Of a stretch of DNA of 64,000 bases, positions 21,711 through 29,461 are shown piece after piece. Position 1 is the stretch's first letter. Every line of letters begins with the position of its first letter. The notes under the pieces were generated by a model, which did no database searches, was not told the DNA's origin, and saw only the letters and a list, made by a program, of their open reading frames with translations. The position numbers and the translations under genes were made by a program. The stretch covers positions 62,001-126,000 of the forward strand of contig JAWKLF010000006.1 in NCBI GenBank assembly GCA_041392835.1, written 5' to 3'. This stretch comes from OLB11 sp041392835. Lineage in GTDB: Bacteria > Bacteroidota > Bacteroidia > Chitinophagales > Chitinophagaceae.

Positions 21711-23501
21711 ATGAAAAATATTAGAAATTTTTGCATTATTGCTCATATCGATCATGGAAAATCAACATTGGCCGATCGATTATTAGAACATACTAAAACC
21801 ATTACTGAGCGTCAAATGATGAATCAGGTATTGGACGACATGGATTTGGAGCGCGAAAAAGGAATCACAATCAAAAGTCACGCCATACAAATAGACTACT
21901 TACACAAAGGCGAAATGTACACTTTCAATCTGATAGATACTCCTGGACATGTTGATTTTAGCTATGAGGTAAGTAGAGCTTTGGCAGCTTGTGAGGGTGC
22001 ATTGTTGTTGGTAGATGCTTCTCAAGGCATACAGGCTCAAACTATATCTAATCTCTATTTGGCATTGGATAATGATTTAGAAATTATTCCAGTTATCAAT
22101 AAAATAGATATGGAAGGTGCTATGATACCTGAAGTAAAGGATCAAATCATGGAATTGATTGGTTGTAAGGATGAAGAAATATTATTAGCCAGTGGCAAAT
22201 CGGGTATCGGAATAGAAGAAATTTTGCAGGCTATAGTAGAGCGTATACCACCTCCCAAAGGCGAAGTAGATGCACCTTTACAAGCCTTAATTTTTGATTG
22301 TGTTTTCAATAGTTTTAGAGGTATTATTGTTTATTACCGAATTTTTAATGGAGTAATTAAAAAGGGCGATAAAATTAAGTTTTTTAATACTGGAACCGAA
22401 TATCATGCAGATGAAGTAGGCATATTAAAATTGGGCATGGCAGAGCGGAAAGAAGTATCTACTGGCGATGTGGGATATTTGATTACGGGTATCAAAGTGG
22501 CCAAAGAAGTAAAGGTGGGAGATACCATTACCAATGTGATAAATCCTACATTAGAAGGTATACAAGGATTTGAAGATGTAAAACCTATGGTATTTGCTGG
22601 CATATATCCTGTAGAAACTGACCAATTTGAAGAGCTCAGAAATTGCATGGAAAAATTACAACTCAATGATGCTTCATTGACATTTGAGTTAGAAACTTCT
22701 CAGGCCTTAGGTTTTGGATTCCGATGTGGATTCTTAGGATTACTTCACATGGAAATTATTCAAGAACGTTTGGAACGAGAGTTTAATCAAACGGTTATAA
22801 CCACTGTACCCAACGTAAGCTTTAAGGCTACTACTACCAAAGGGCAAGTAATCACAGTTAATAATCCAAGCGAAATGCCCGAACCGAGTAGTATGAGTTC
22901 TATAGAAGAGCCGTTTATCAGAGCACAAATTATTACCAAACCCGATTATATAGGCAATATCCTCAATTTATGTATTTCCAAAAGAGGGGTATTGACAAAT
23001 CAAGGCTATCTGACGCCTTCTCGTGTAGAGTTGACTTTTGAAATGCCACTAACAGAAATAGTTTTTGATTTTTATGACAAACTAAAAAGCCAAACAAGAG
23101 GTTATGCTTCATTTGATTATTCTCCTTTAGATATGCGCGAAAGCGATATTGTTAAAATGGACATCTTATTGAATGGCGATAAAATAGATGCTTTGTCGGC
23201 CTTAATACACCGATCTCGTGCACATGATTTTGGTAAAAAATTGTGCGAGAAACTAAAAGAATTATTACCGCGTCAGCAATTTCAGATTGCTATACAAGCA
23301 GCCTTGGGTGCTAAAATTGTAGCCAGAGAAACGATTAGTGCTTTACGAAAAGATGTAACAGCCAAATGCTATGGTGGTGATATAAGTCGTAAACGAAAAT
23401 TATTAGAAAAACAAAAAGAAGGTAAAAAACGAATGCGCCAAATAGGCAACGTAGAAGTTCCTCAAGAAGCTTTCTTAGCTGTTTTAAAATTAAATGATTA
23501 A
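21711..23501 (+). CDS. lepA: Elongation factor 4 (LepA)
   Basis: Translational GTPase EF-4/LepA. The start at 21,711 (MKNIRNFCIIAHIDHGKST) gives 596 residues, the family's usual length; the longer reading from 21,672 adds 13 non-homologous residues and overlaps the promoter. Motifs present are G1 AHIDHGKST, G3 DTPGHVDF, G4 NKID and the LepA-specific C-terminal domain ending GKKRMRQIGNVEVPQEAFLAVLK. It acts on ribosomes during translation initiation/elongation stress. It lies immediately upstream of ffs. Confidence 0.97.
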   Translation: MKNIRNFCIIAHIDHGKSTLADRLLEHTKTITERQMMNQVLDDMDLEREKGITIKSHAIQIDYLHKGEMYTFNLIDTPGHVDFSYEVSRALAACEGALLLVDASQGIQAQTISNLYLALDNDLEIIPVINKIDMEGAMIPEVKDQIMELIGCKDEEILLASGKSGIGIEEILQAIVERIPPPKGEVDAPLQALIFDCVFNSFRGIIVYYRIFNGVIKKGDKIKFFNTGTEYHADEVGILKLGMAERKEVSTGDVGYLITGIKVAKEVKVGDTITNVINPTLEGIQGFEDVKPMVFAGIYPVETDQFEELRNCMEKLQLNDASLTFELETSQALGFGFRCGFLGLLHMEIIQERLEREFNQTVITTVPNVSFKATTTKGQVITVNNPSEMPEPSSMSSIEEPFIRAQIITKPDYIGNILNLCISKRGVLTNQGYLTPSRVELTFEMPLTEIVFDFYDKLKSQTRGYASFDYSPLDMRESDIVKMDILLNGDKIDALSALIHRSRAHDFGKKLCEKLKELLPRQQFQIAIQAALGAKIVARETISALRKDVTAKCYGGDISRKRKLLEKQKEGKKRMRQIGNVEVPQEAFLAVLKLND

Positions 23502-23631
23502 GCTATAATTGCTATACAAGAATATTTAACAATGGATAGACTAAAAGGTAATACTTTTTCAGGCCAAAAGCTTGACAACAAAGTATTCTAAACATCAGTA
23601 TGAAAAGATTATCATTAATAATTAATATTTT

Positions 23632-23663
23632 TTTGATTAATCCTTGCTATTAAGTTACTTTTG
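23632..23663 (+). promoter_or_regulatory. ffs promoter, TTTG-N20-TACTTTTG
   Basis: TTTG at 23,632-23,635 and TACTTTTG at 23,656-23,663 with a 20-bp spacer match the Bacteroidota promoter consensus. Transcription would begin at about 23,667-23,670, exactly where the closing stem of the SRP RNA begins. Confidence 0.75.
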
Positions 23664-23666
23664 CAG

Positions 23667-23769
23667 CGGCTTGTCTTATACGACCAGCTCCTGCTAATCC
23701 TCCAGGGTGGGAACACAGCAAAGGTATGCGGTTGTAGCGGTGCGATGTAAGTAAACAAGCCATTTTTTT
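23667..23769 (+). ncRNA. ffs: Small SRP RNA (4.5S type)
   Basis: Bacterial small signal-recognition-particle RNA of about 100 nt. The apical domain is readable: CCAGGGT, a GGAA tetraloop in GGGAAC, then ACAGCAAAGG, matching the conserved CAGG / GGAA / AGCA core of the Ffh-binding site in E. coli 4.5S RNA. The ends pair as GGCTTGT (23,668-23,674) with ACAAGCC (23,755-23,761), followed by seven T residues that act as terminator. A consensus promoter ends at the first transcribed bases. The 3' end and terminator double as the left attachment site of the integrated element. An ORF in this region on the other strand is therefore spurious. Confidence 0.88.
23754..23769 (+). repeat. attL, direct repeat copy 1
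   Basis: AACAAGCCATTTTTTT: the 3' strand of the ffs closing stem plus its terminator T-run. The identical sequence recurs at 41,375-41,390. Integrases often target the 3' ends of small RNA genes and carry a replacement end, which fits the intact ffs here. Confidence 0.85.
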
Positions 23770-23813
23770 CTAAAATGCCCGGTCGCTTGCGTTTGAGCTG
23801 GCGCAAAAAATAA

Positions 23814-23842
23814 TCCATTGTAGCATTTAATTAAACAATGGA
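23814..23842. promoter_or_regulatory. Hairpin enclosing the integrase start codon
   Basis: TCCATTGT (23,814-23,821) and ACAATGGA (23,835-23,842) are perfect inverted repeats around a 13-nt loop, and the integrase ATG (23,838) lies in the right arm. Folding of the mRNA would hide the start codon. A third copy, ACAATGGA, lies at 23,529-23,536 left of ffs. Confidence 0.45.
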
Positions 23843-24911
23843 TAAAAAAATTTTTTTTCACAACGGTATATATTATAAAATAATAAAAGGAAAGAGGAAC
23901 TATATAGAGTACTCTATACCAATAAGGAATACGAACTATTCAAAAAGAAAGCGTATATACACAGGCCTTAGCGAATTTGATAATATCGAAGACCTTTATG
24001 AGCATGCAGTTTTGATTTTGGAAAATGGCTTTTGTGAGCCAAAAACGAAAAAAGAAAACGAATTAATTAGCTATCTATATCGCCATCAATGGCGATTCAG
24101 ATCGAGGACTTTTACACAATTTAAAGGCATAGCCAAAAGGCTAATAAATTGGTGTGAGCACTCCAAAATAGTAGCCCATAAGATTCAATACAATGATGCT
24201 TTATCTTACATCAATTTTTTGTCTACTAAGATGCATTCAAATAGTGTAGCTGCTTCGCTGACAGCTATCAACGCTATTTATAACGGTATGCTCAAAGAAA
24301 AAGTTATTTTAGAAAATCCTTTTTCTAAAATTCCAAAAATCAAAAGGCAATCTGTGAGCCTTATGTATTTTCATGAACCTCAAATAGTGGCTATAAAAAA
24401 CTATTTTTTAAAAAATAATCCTCAAATGTGGGTGGCAATACAATTGCTGTATGCCTGCTTTATAAGGCCTGCTGAAATGCGCCTATTAACCTTATATGAT
24501 ATTAATTTAGAAGACTCCTATATATTGATACGTAGTGAAATCGCAAAAAACAAAAAAACACAAAAAGTAATTATACCTCATTTTATTTTGAATGGATTAA
24601 AATTTATAAAAAACTATCCCATGCACTATTATTTGATTGGAAAAAATGGAGTACCAGGCGAAAAGCCAGTAGGTGTAAATTTTTTTAATAAGGCCCACAA
24701 GACAGCATTGCGTGATTTAAAAATAAAAGGGCGATATGGTTTTTACAGCTGGAAACATACAGGTGTTACTATGGCTGTAAAATGTGGCATTAACATCAAA
24801 GACCTACAACTACAACTCCGACACAGCTCTTTGGAGATGGTTAATGAATACTTAAAAAATTTGGGTGTCATGGATAGTGAGGCCATTAAAAATTATTTCC
24901 CGGCTATATAA
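23838..24911 (+). CDS. Tyrosine-family site-specific integrase
   Basis: Tyrosine recombinase of 357 residues that should catalyse integration and excision. The order is an N-terminal Arm-type region, a SAM-like core-binding domain (about 75-165) and a C-terminal catalytic domain. Catalytic residues: Arg210 in CFIRPAEMRLL, a beta-hairpin lysine near 239-243, Tyr303/Lys306 in YSWKHTG (the usual box II arginine is lysine, a variation seen in many Bacteroidota integrases), His329 in LRHSS and the nucleophile Tyr338 in NEYLK. It lies 68 bp inside attL and points away from ffs. It is convergent with the late operon. Confidence 0.93.
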   Translation: MDKKIFFHNGIYYKIIKGKRNYIEYSIPIRNTNYSKRKRIYTGLSEFDNIEDLYEHAVLILENGFCEPKTKKENELISYLYRHQWRFRSRTFTQFKGIAKRLINWCEHSKIVAHKIQYNDALSYINFLSTKMHSNSVAASLTAINAIYNGMLKEKVILENPFSKIPKIKRQSVSLMYFHEPQIVAIKNYFLKNNPQMWVAIQLLYACFIRPAEMRLLTLYDINLEDSYILIRSEIAKNKKTQKVIIPHFILNGLKFIKNYPMHYYLIGKNGVPGEKPVGVNFFNKAHKTALRDLKIKGRYGFYSWKHTGVTMAVKCGINIKDLQLQLRHSSLEMVNEYLKNLGVMDSEAIKNYFPAI

Positions 24912-24916
24912 AAAAA

Positions 24917-24952
24917 AATAGCCCGCCTGGGTTTAGCAGGACGGGACTATTA
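24917..24952. terminator. Bidirectional terminator between integrase and late operon
   Basis: Imperfect stem AATAGCCCGCCTG / CAGGACGGGACTATT flanked by an A-run on the left, lying between the convergent integrase and M15 peptidase genes. For the leftward late transcript the A-run becomes a U-tract. Confidence 0.75.
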
Positions 24953-24996
24953 TTAGCAATGCTACATGAATGCACCACTTGTGCTAATTATTTGCT

Positions 24997-25527
24997 TTAT
25001 CCATTCCATCTCCTCGATACACTTACATCATAATGAGTGAAATTAGAATACGATCCTAATCCTCCGTTGTGCATCTTACCTTCCTGAATTAAGTACAATA
25101 TTTTTTCGCGGACATTTTCGGCGCTCATGCCTACTACTCTTATATCCGCAGCTTGTGAAAGCAGATGTTTAGACGCGGGGGCACCGCCTATGCTTTTGTT
25201 ATACGATGGTGTCCGGTATCCTGAATTTATATGTATTGGCAATCCGATGTAATCACGTAATACTTGTAAATTTTGCATGAGCTTATATACATTTCCATAA
25301 TGATTTTTTGGTACTTCAGTACCATTATGACACTTAAACTCATCTATACTAAAATTGTCCGTCCGCGGCTCATCTATACCGTTGTAAGTGTATATTTTTT
25401 GGTCTAGGTTTTGTGGCTCATTCTCATTTTGCGGCTCTGCTACAAACTGCTTATACTTTACATATACGAATACTATCATTAGTATTAATACCAGGTAGTG
25501 TATTTTTATTTTTTTAAGCATATCCAT
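24997..25527 (-). CDS. Membrane-anchored M15 peptidase (D-Ala-D-Ala type)
   Basis: A putative peptidoglycan peptidase of the M15 family. An N-terminal membrane anchor (IHYLVLILMIVFVYVKY) is followed by the catalytic domain with SGYRTPSYNKSIGG, the zinc motif SKHLLSQAADI (His and Asp ligands) and the C-terminal THYDVS carrying the last histidine and aspartate. The start at 25,527 is chosen because the longer reading (25,593) overlaps the upstream gene deeply. It is the last gene of the late operon. In a virus it could open the wall at entry, as a membrane-bound virion enzyme, or at lysis. Confidence 0.85.
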   Translation of the reverse strand: MDMLKKIKIHYLVLILMIVFVYVKYKQFVAEPQNENEPQNLDQKIYTYNGIDEPRTDNFSIDEFKCHNGTEVPKNHYGNVYKLMQNLQVLRDYIGLPIHINSGYRTPSYNKSIGGAPASKHLLSQAADIRVVGMSAENVREKILYLIQEGKMHNGGLGSYSNFTHYDVSVSRRWNG

Positions 25528-25942
25528 AGAAATATACCATAAAGTTTGATGATACGTATCGGGTGTCAAATATCTGAATATCGTGGCCTTCAAAAGGCGG
25601 TATTAGTAGTTGGTCTGCCTCAAATGCATCTGCAAGTGTCGGATAAGCGCCTTGAGATACTGTGCGCATTTTTAGGCTTTTTTTGGCATCTACTATTTTA
25701 CTCTGTAGTTCTTGTATTGCACCCAATATTTCCTCCACTTTGCGAGTTATGAGGTTATATACATCATCTGTATTTCCATTGGCATCAATGCCAGTAAGAG
25801 CATCTTTTATTTCAGCTAGCTCGGTGGCGCAATCGCAACTTTTTGAGCCGCCAGTACCGCCCAAAAGTTCAATTAATTTGCGTAAAAGCACATTCGTTAG
25901 CGCTTCTTGAGGTGTCATTTCTGGTACTGTAATTCCTGCCAT
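25514..25942 (-). CDS. Putative virion protein, unknown
   Basis: A 142-residue protein with no family that I recognise. The N-terminal 60 residues have a GGTGGSKSCDC segment; a helical coiled-coil-like stretch (about 65-95) follows, and the C-terminus is rich in aromatic and beta-prone residues (NFMVYFYGYA). It has no membrane span. A helix followed by a small beta-rich head would suit a spike or fibre base, but that is inference. It overlaps the next gene by a few bases and sits in the late operon. Confidence 0.6.
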   Translation of the reverse strand: MAGITVPEMTPQEALTNVLLRKLIELLGGTGGSKSCDCATELAEIKDALTGIDANGNTDDVYNLITRKVEEILGAIQELQSKIVDAKKSLKMRTVSQGAYPTLADAFEADQLLIPPFEGHDIQIFDTRYVSSNFMVYFYGYA

Positions 25943-25945
25943 ATA

Positions 25946-26350
25946 TTAATTTTTTTTGCGTTTAAAAGCCAATAATGAAAGAAGTATTAAACAACCCAAA
26001 CCCAACAATGCCCATACCCACCACTTTATTTTTTTAGCTTTTGAAATAATTTTTTTTCCTTTAATTACAACATCGCTCAAAGCCTTATTTTTAGGTGTCA
26101 AATAAATAATATCATCTTTATAATCTTGAGCAGGGTGTATGAGCGTTTCATATCCGACATAGCTAACCTTTATATAAGCATCTTCATTAGTTACTGGCAT
26201 TGTAAAATATCCATCTTCGTTAGTTTTTCGGCCTATTACATTGCCATTAATAAGCAATGGTGTTCCTTGGCTATCGGTCAATTGAATGGTAGCAAATTCT
26301 AAAGGAGTTTTGCTCTCAATATCTTGTATGTATGTGGATAGTTGGAACAT
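25946..26350 (-). CDS. Tail-anchored protein with CarboxypepD_reg-like beta-sandwich
   Basis: A 134-residue protein. Residues 5-95 read as a carboxypeptidase-regulatory-like (transthyretin-type) beta-sandwich: IQDIESKTPLEFATIQLTD, then TNEDGYFTMPV and IKVSYVGYETL, the pattern found at the N-terminus of SusC-type TonB receptors. It continues with a DVVIKGKK strand that mimics the beginning of a TonB plug, then a C-terminal membrane span (about 112-130) and a KRKKN tail. There is no signal peptide. A host-derived beta-sandwich displayed from a viral membrane is a plausible reading. Confidence 0.7.
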   Translation of the reverse strand: MFQLSTYIQDIESKTPLEFATIQLTDSQGTPLLINGNVIGRKTNEDGYFTMPVTNEDAYIKVSYVGYETLIHPAQDYKDDIIYLTPKNKALSDVVIKGKKIISKAKKIKWWVWALLGLGCLILLSLLAFKRKKN

Positions 26351-26351
26351 G

Positions 26352-26591
26352 CTATTTTAATTTTTCTACTACTTGTCGCATTACTTCAGTATTGTTATTT
26401 ATCACATCGGCCATCTTAGCCCGATCGGCATTGAGGTAATCATCCATTCTATCCTGTACTTTGGTAATGCGTTTCCAAAGTAGCCAGGATATAGAAGCCA
26501 ACAGCACAATAGTGAACATTTGATCGCTCAATTTTGTAAATAAAGGTTCTAAGGGATGTACCGATTGCAATAAGAAATTGTTTAGTGTCAT
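26352..26591 (-). CDS. Small membrane protein, holin-like candidate
   Basis: A 79-residue protein with a membrane span at about 25-42 (FTIVLLASISWLLW) followed by a charged, helical C-terminal half with an NADRAKMADVINNN segment. Its start overlaps the stop of the GH19 gene by four bases (ATGA), so the two are translationally coupled. Position beside endolysin-type genes and the single-span topology suggest a holin or a membrane adaptor. There is no sequence signature that proves it. Confidence 0.55.
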   Translation of the reverse strand: MTLNNFLLQSVHPLEPLFTKLSDQMFTIVLLASISWLLWKRITKVQDRMDDYLNADRAKMADVINNNTEVMRQVVEKLK

Positions 26592-27214
26592 TTTTTTATT
26601 TTATAAGCCAAGTAAAGCACCAAACCAAGTATTAAAACTATTCCAGCTATTGAAGGGGTTGCTGGGGCTTGGATAACTGTTTTTTTTTTGAGTACTTCGT
26701 ATATTTTATTTAGCCAATTGGTTCGCTGTGATAAGTGATTTAGCCCACCGTTAATAATTCTAACTACCTTTGAAAATGGACTATTGTCTGCGTGATAGTT
26801 CAAATTTTTTTTGTGCCAATATATAAGGGCTGCTTCAGTACCTCTTACCGGGTCAAGTAGTATAGTAGGATTATTGAGTAGCACATTTTTATCTCCATAT
26901 ACAATTTCACTTAGCTGGCCATAATTATAACGTCCTGTAGTCTGTAAAGCTCCTCTACCTTTGAATTTTTTTCCATCGCCTTTGTAAATATTGCCTAAGT
27001 CTTTTCGACCTTCATAGGCAGCTCCTGAGGCGTATTCTTGAAATGTTTTTAAACCATCTGTTTCTACCATTACATTGGCCAAGAATTTGGCCATGCGCCC
27101 AGGAGTTGTAAGACCAAATTTTTCAGCGTTCGCATTAACAGTATCTACAAAGCCTGCTACTATAGCCGGATTGGCTTTTTTGCTAAAATTAAATATGTCT
27201 TGCTGCGTAATCAT
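26588..27214 (-). CDS. GH19-type endolysin with C-terminal membrane anchor
   Basis: A glycoside hydrolase 19 (chitinase/lysozyme) family enzyme expected to cut peptidoglycan glycan strands. The catalytic glutamate is in NVMVETDGLKTF and the second family signature is GRGALQTTGRYNYGQLSE. A C-terminal membrane span (PSIAGIVLILGLVLYLAYKIKK) is unusual for a soluble endolysin and suggests a membrane- or virion-bound form. The start at 27,214 (MITQQDIF) is preferred over 27,235 because it lies 5 nt after the upstream stop and fits the family N-terminus. Confidence 0.85.
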   Translation of the reverse strand: MITQQDIFNFSKKANPAIVAGFVDTVNANAEKFGLTTPGRMAKFLANVMVETDGLKTFQEYASGAAYEGRKDLGNIYKGDGKKFKGRGALQTTGRYNYGQLSEIVYGDKNVLLNNPTILLDPVRGTEAALIYWHKKNLNYHADNSPFSKVVRIINGGLNHLSQRTNWLNKIYEVLKKKTVIQAPATPSIAGIVLILGLVLYLAYKIKK

Positions 27215-27218
27215 AATA

Positions 27219-27398
27219 CTAATTTTTGAATACAAATTTTTTGATAGCCAAAAAAAGTATGCCTACACCTAAGAGTATAGCACCCATTTTGACAATGGTG
27301 CCTGTATCTACACTATGCTCCATAGATCCTATAGAGCCACTATCAGCATAATTGCTAAATATTTTTCCAAGTGTGGTTTCGCTGAATGGTTTTGACAT
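27219..27398 (-). CDS. 59-residue tail-anchored protein
   Basis: A short gene that encodes 59 residues. It has a soluble N-terminal part rich in Ser and Gly (SNYADSGSIGSMEHS) and a C-terminal membrane span (MGAILLGVGILFLAIKK) followed by a basic end. The gap to the GH19 gene is only 4 nt, so it belongs to the same late transcript. I do not recognise it. The topology matches many other products of this operon and suggests a viral membrane component. Confidence 0.7.
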   Translation of the reverse strand: MSKPFSETTLGKIFSNYADSGSIGSMEHSVDTGTIVKMGAILLGVGILFLAIKKFVFKN

Positions 27399-27411
27399 GA
27401 TAAAAAAAATT

Positions 27412-27870
27412 TTATTGTAATGCAGTTATATAAGGAATTGAATTAATACTAAATACCAATGTGGTTTTTTTGAGGTCGTCCAAAAGCTCATTGCCTGCCG
27501 TGAAGTCATTTTTATAAAAAGCTCTTGCTATCTTCATTTCATCAATACTTTTGGCACGTTTAAGAATATTAAGTGTGTCGCTATCGGTTTGGAAGTGTGT
27601 GAGTTTCTCAATAAAACCCATCGTATTAAGTGTTTCTAACTCATAAGCTACATCATGAGCCATTTTTCGCATTTCGCTTACTCTAGGCTTGTCCACGCCT
27701 GTTTGTTGTGCTATGACCGTTTCTTCTTGGCTATTAATTGCTATGTCGGCTACATTGTTAGCACCGCTTTTCATGCGAATAAAAAAACGATACAGCATTA
27801 ATAGCAATACTAGGCCTAGTATAGAATAGACTATAGAGGGTAGATATTTTTTTGCGAATGCTAAATTCAT
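27412..27870 (-). CDS. Membrane protein with N-terminal span, unknown
   Basis: A 152-residue protein with an N-terminal membrane span (about 12-31, SIVYSILGLVLLLMLYRFFI) followed by a soluble helical domain of about 110 residues. No family is recognised. It starts 2 nt after the metallopeptidase gene ends, so it is part of the late operon. It is predicted to sit in the membrane with its C-terminal domain exposed; a minor virion membrane protein is a reasonable guess. Confidence 0.65.
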   Translation of the reverse strand: MNLAFAKKYLPSIVYSILGLVLLLMLYRFFIRMKSGANNVADIAINSQEETVIAQQTGVDKPRVSEMRKMAHDVAYELETLNTMGFIEKLTHFQTDSDTLNILKRAKSIDEMKIARAFYKNDFTAGNELLDDLKKTTLVFSINSIPYITALQ

Positions 27871-27871
27871 T

Positions 27872-28666
27872 TTATTTCTTTTTTGTTTTGAAATAAATAA
27901 ATACGCCTATGCCTACTAATGCCACAGCTCCAAGCACGATCAAAAGTGTTTTACTTTTTTTAGGAGGTGTTGGAGGTGCTGGTAAGCGTTCTTGTTCGCT
28001 ACCTTGGCCACTTCCAACAGCATTTACTAAACCTCCAACGGCTTGGCCCAATCCGCTATCTACTATGCCTTGCTCTGCAAGCGTTTGCTTGGCTTGTGCT
28101 TTGATGTTCTTTGCATCCGCTCTTGCAAATCTTGCATCGGCTTTTTTCATTCGAGCGTAGTTTTTGGCATCTTGGCGCGCTTTTTTTCGGGCTTGTGCTT
28201 TTTTTCCAAGCCCAAAAAGCGAGTCCGTATATACTTCGCCATCGTATTGGTCGTAGTCGTACCAGGCTCTTACATCGCCATCAAATTGTACTAAACCTTG
28301 GTTTGTCATATTATTAGTTTTTGGGTTAAATGAATCTATATATTTAGCTCGTTCTATCTGCGTGGCTACCCGATCTACATGCTCATCGTTGCTACCAGTG
28401 AGCACTCTACTAAGTGCCTTAACGCTTTCGGTAAGTGGATAACCGCTTTCGATAAAGTGTTTAAAGGCAAAGCGATCGGCCTCCAGCTCATTAGATGTAT
28501 TGAGTGTGATATGCCCAAGCTCATGCAATAAGATGAAGTATCTATGTGCATGAGGTATGCCTCTCATTACCTCATCGTTTATCCATATTTGGCCGGTTCG
28601 CCGGTTGCATCTTGCAGGGGTGCGAGAGCCATTTAGGTGGGGTACATGAGTTACACTTATTTTCAT
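27872..28666 (-). CDS. Zinc metallopeptidase-like protein with tail anchor
   Basis: A 264-residue protein in three parts. Residues 1-100 form a zincin-like domain with HELGH (His48, Glu49, His52) and a likely third ligand in NELEADRFAF, like ImmA/IrrE-type or DUF-class metallopeptidases. Residues 135-205 have an acidic/tyrosine box (WYDYDQYDGEVYTD) and then a long Lys/Arg/Ala-rich helix. Residues 240-264 are a C-terminal membrane span with a basic end. It sits among virion-type genes, so a maturation protease, or a wall-opening enzyme carried in a viral membrane, is possible. Neither is proven. Confidence 0.75.
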   Translation of the reverse strand: MKISVTHVPHLNGSRTPARCNRRTGQIWINDEVMRGIPHAHRYFILLHELGHITLNTSNELEADRFAFKHFIESGYPLTESVKALSRVLTGSNDEHVDRVATQIERAKYIDSFNPKTNNMTNQGLVQFDGDVRAWYDYDQYDGEVYTDSLFGLGKKAQARKKARQDAKNYARMKKADARFARADAKNIKAQAKQTLAEQGIVDSGLGQAVGGLVNAVGSGQGSEQERLPAPPTPPKKSKTLLIVLGAVALVGIGVFIYFKTKKK

Positions 28667-28683
28667 CTATAAAAAGAACTTTT

Positions 28684-29385
28684 TTATTTTTTGCTTTTAA
28701 AAGCAAATACAAGCACTACTACTAAAAGAAAAGCGCCGCCAATAATGAAGGGCAAATATTTTTTGAAGCCTTCTTTTGGGGCTGGGGGTGCACCTCCCGA
28801 AGGGTCATAGCCACCATCCGGGGCATAATCGCCCGAGGGGTCGGGTTTAATAGCGCTGTATATATCGGATACTGCATTACCTAAAGCTCCTAGTACAGAG
28901 CCTACTTGCCCTCCAGTTATTTTTTCGCCTGTACCTGTGCTATTCGTTACCGTAGTATCTGTATTGTTTGTTTCGGCAGCATCTTGAGCCAATACTGAAG
29001 GTGTAGCAGCTATACCAGGTGCCGCTACTCGAGGGGGTGCAGATGCTCCGCGAGCTGGTTTATTTTTGGCTATGCCTACTTTCCGTATCAAGGCACCTAC
29101 ACGGCTATAGCCTCCACGGGCTTCACGTTTTACTGCTCTCGTTTCTTTCGTGCCGAAAACTTTGCTTCTAAGTTTTTTTAGAAAATCCTCATCGTATTGG
29201 TCAAGGTCTTCTTGCGAATACACTATGTTTACAAGGTCTTCGGCCAAGGGGTTTCCATTGGCATGTGAATGGAGTACTAAAGCAGAACTTACCGTTTCAC
29301 GGTTAACTGGAGCATTGATGCCATACGACAACATTACTTGTTGTACTTCGGGGGCGTAATTGTCAACTAAATATTGAATATTCAT
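28684..29385 (-). CDS. Tail-anchored putative virion protein
   Basis: A 233-residue protein of unknown family. It has an N-terminal helical domain (1-70), an acidic/tyrosine box DLDQYDEDF followed by a basic stretch like that in the neighbouring metallopeptidase, a long low-complexity Ala/Thr/Pro/Gly linker (about 115-205) and a C-terminal membrane span (FIIGGAFLLVVVLVFAF) with SKK end. It directly follows the candidate capsid gene, separated by a stem-loop. It is likely a structural membrane protein. Confidence 0.65.
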   Translation of the reverse strand: MNIQYLVDNYAPEVQQVMLSYGINAPVNRETVSSALVLHSHANGNPLAEDLVNIVYSQEDLDQYDEDFLKKLRSKVFGTKETRAVKREARGGYSRVGALIRKVGIAKNKPARGASAPPRVAAPGIAATPSVLAQDAAETNNTDTTVTNSTGTGEKITGGQVGSVLGALGNAVSDIYSAIKPDPSGDYAPDGGYDPSGGAPPAPKEGFKKYLPFIIGGAFLLVVVLVFAFKSKK

Positions 29386-29408
29386 TTGTATTTTTTTTTT
29401 AATATGAA

Positions 29409-29439
29409 GAAAGCCCTGCTAATATTTAACAGGGCTTTC
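29409..29439. terminator. Stem-loop after candidate capsid gene
   Basis: Perfect 10-bp inverted repeat GAAAGCCCTG / CAGGGCTTTC with an 11-nt loop, 23 bp past the capsid-candidate stop. On the leftward transcript no U-tract follows it, so it may be a partial terminator or an mRNA 3'-end stabiliser that raises capsid expression; the T-run is on the opposite strand. Confidence 0.6.
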
Positions 29440-29461
29440 AACCTAATTTTTTTTTAAAATA

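Noticed and set aside
23615..23818. 67-residue frame on the minus strand
   Set aside because: It covers the ffs promoter and RNA, which are well supported.
28043..28317. Several plus-strand frames of 68-83 residues
   Set aside because: They are antisense to the Ala/Lys-rich part of the metallopeptidase-like gene and arise from its composition.
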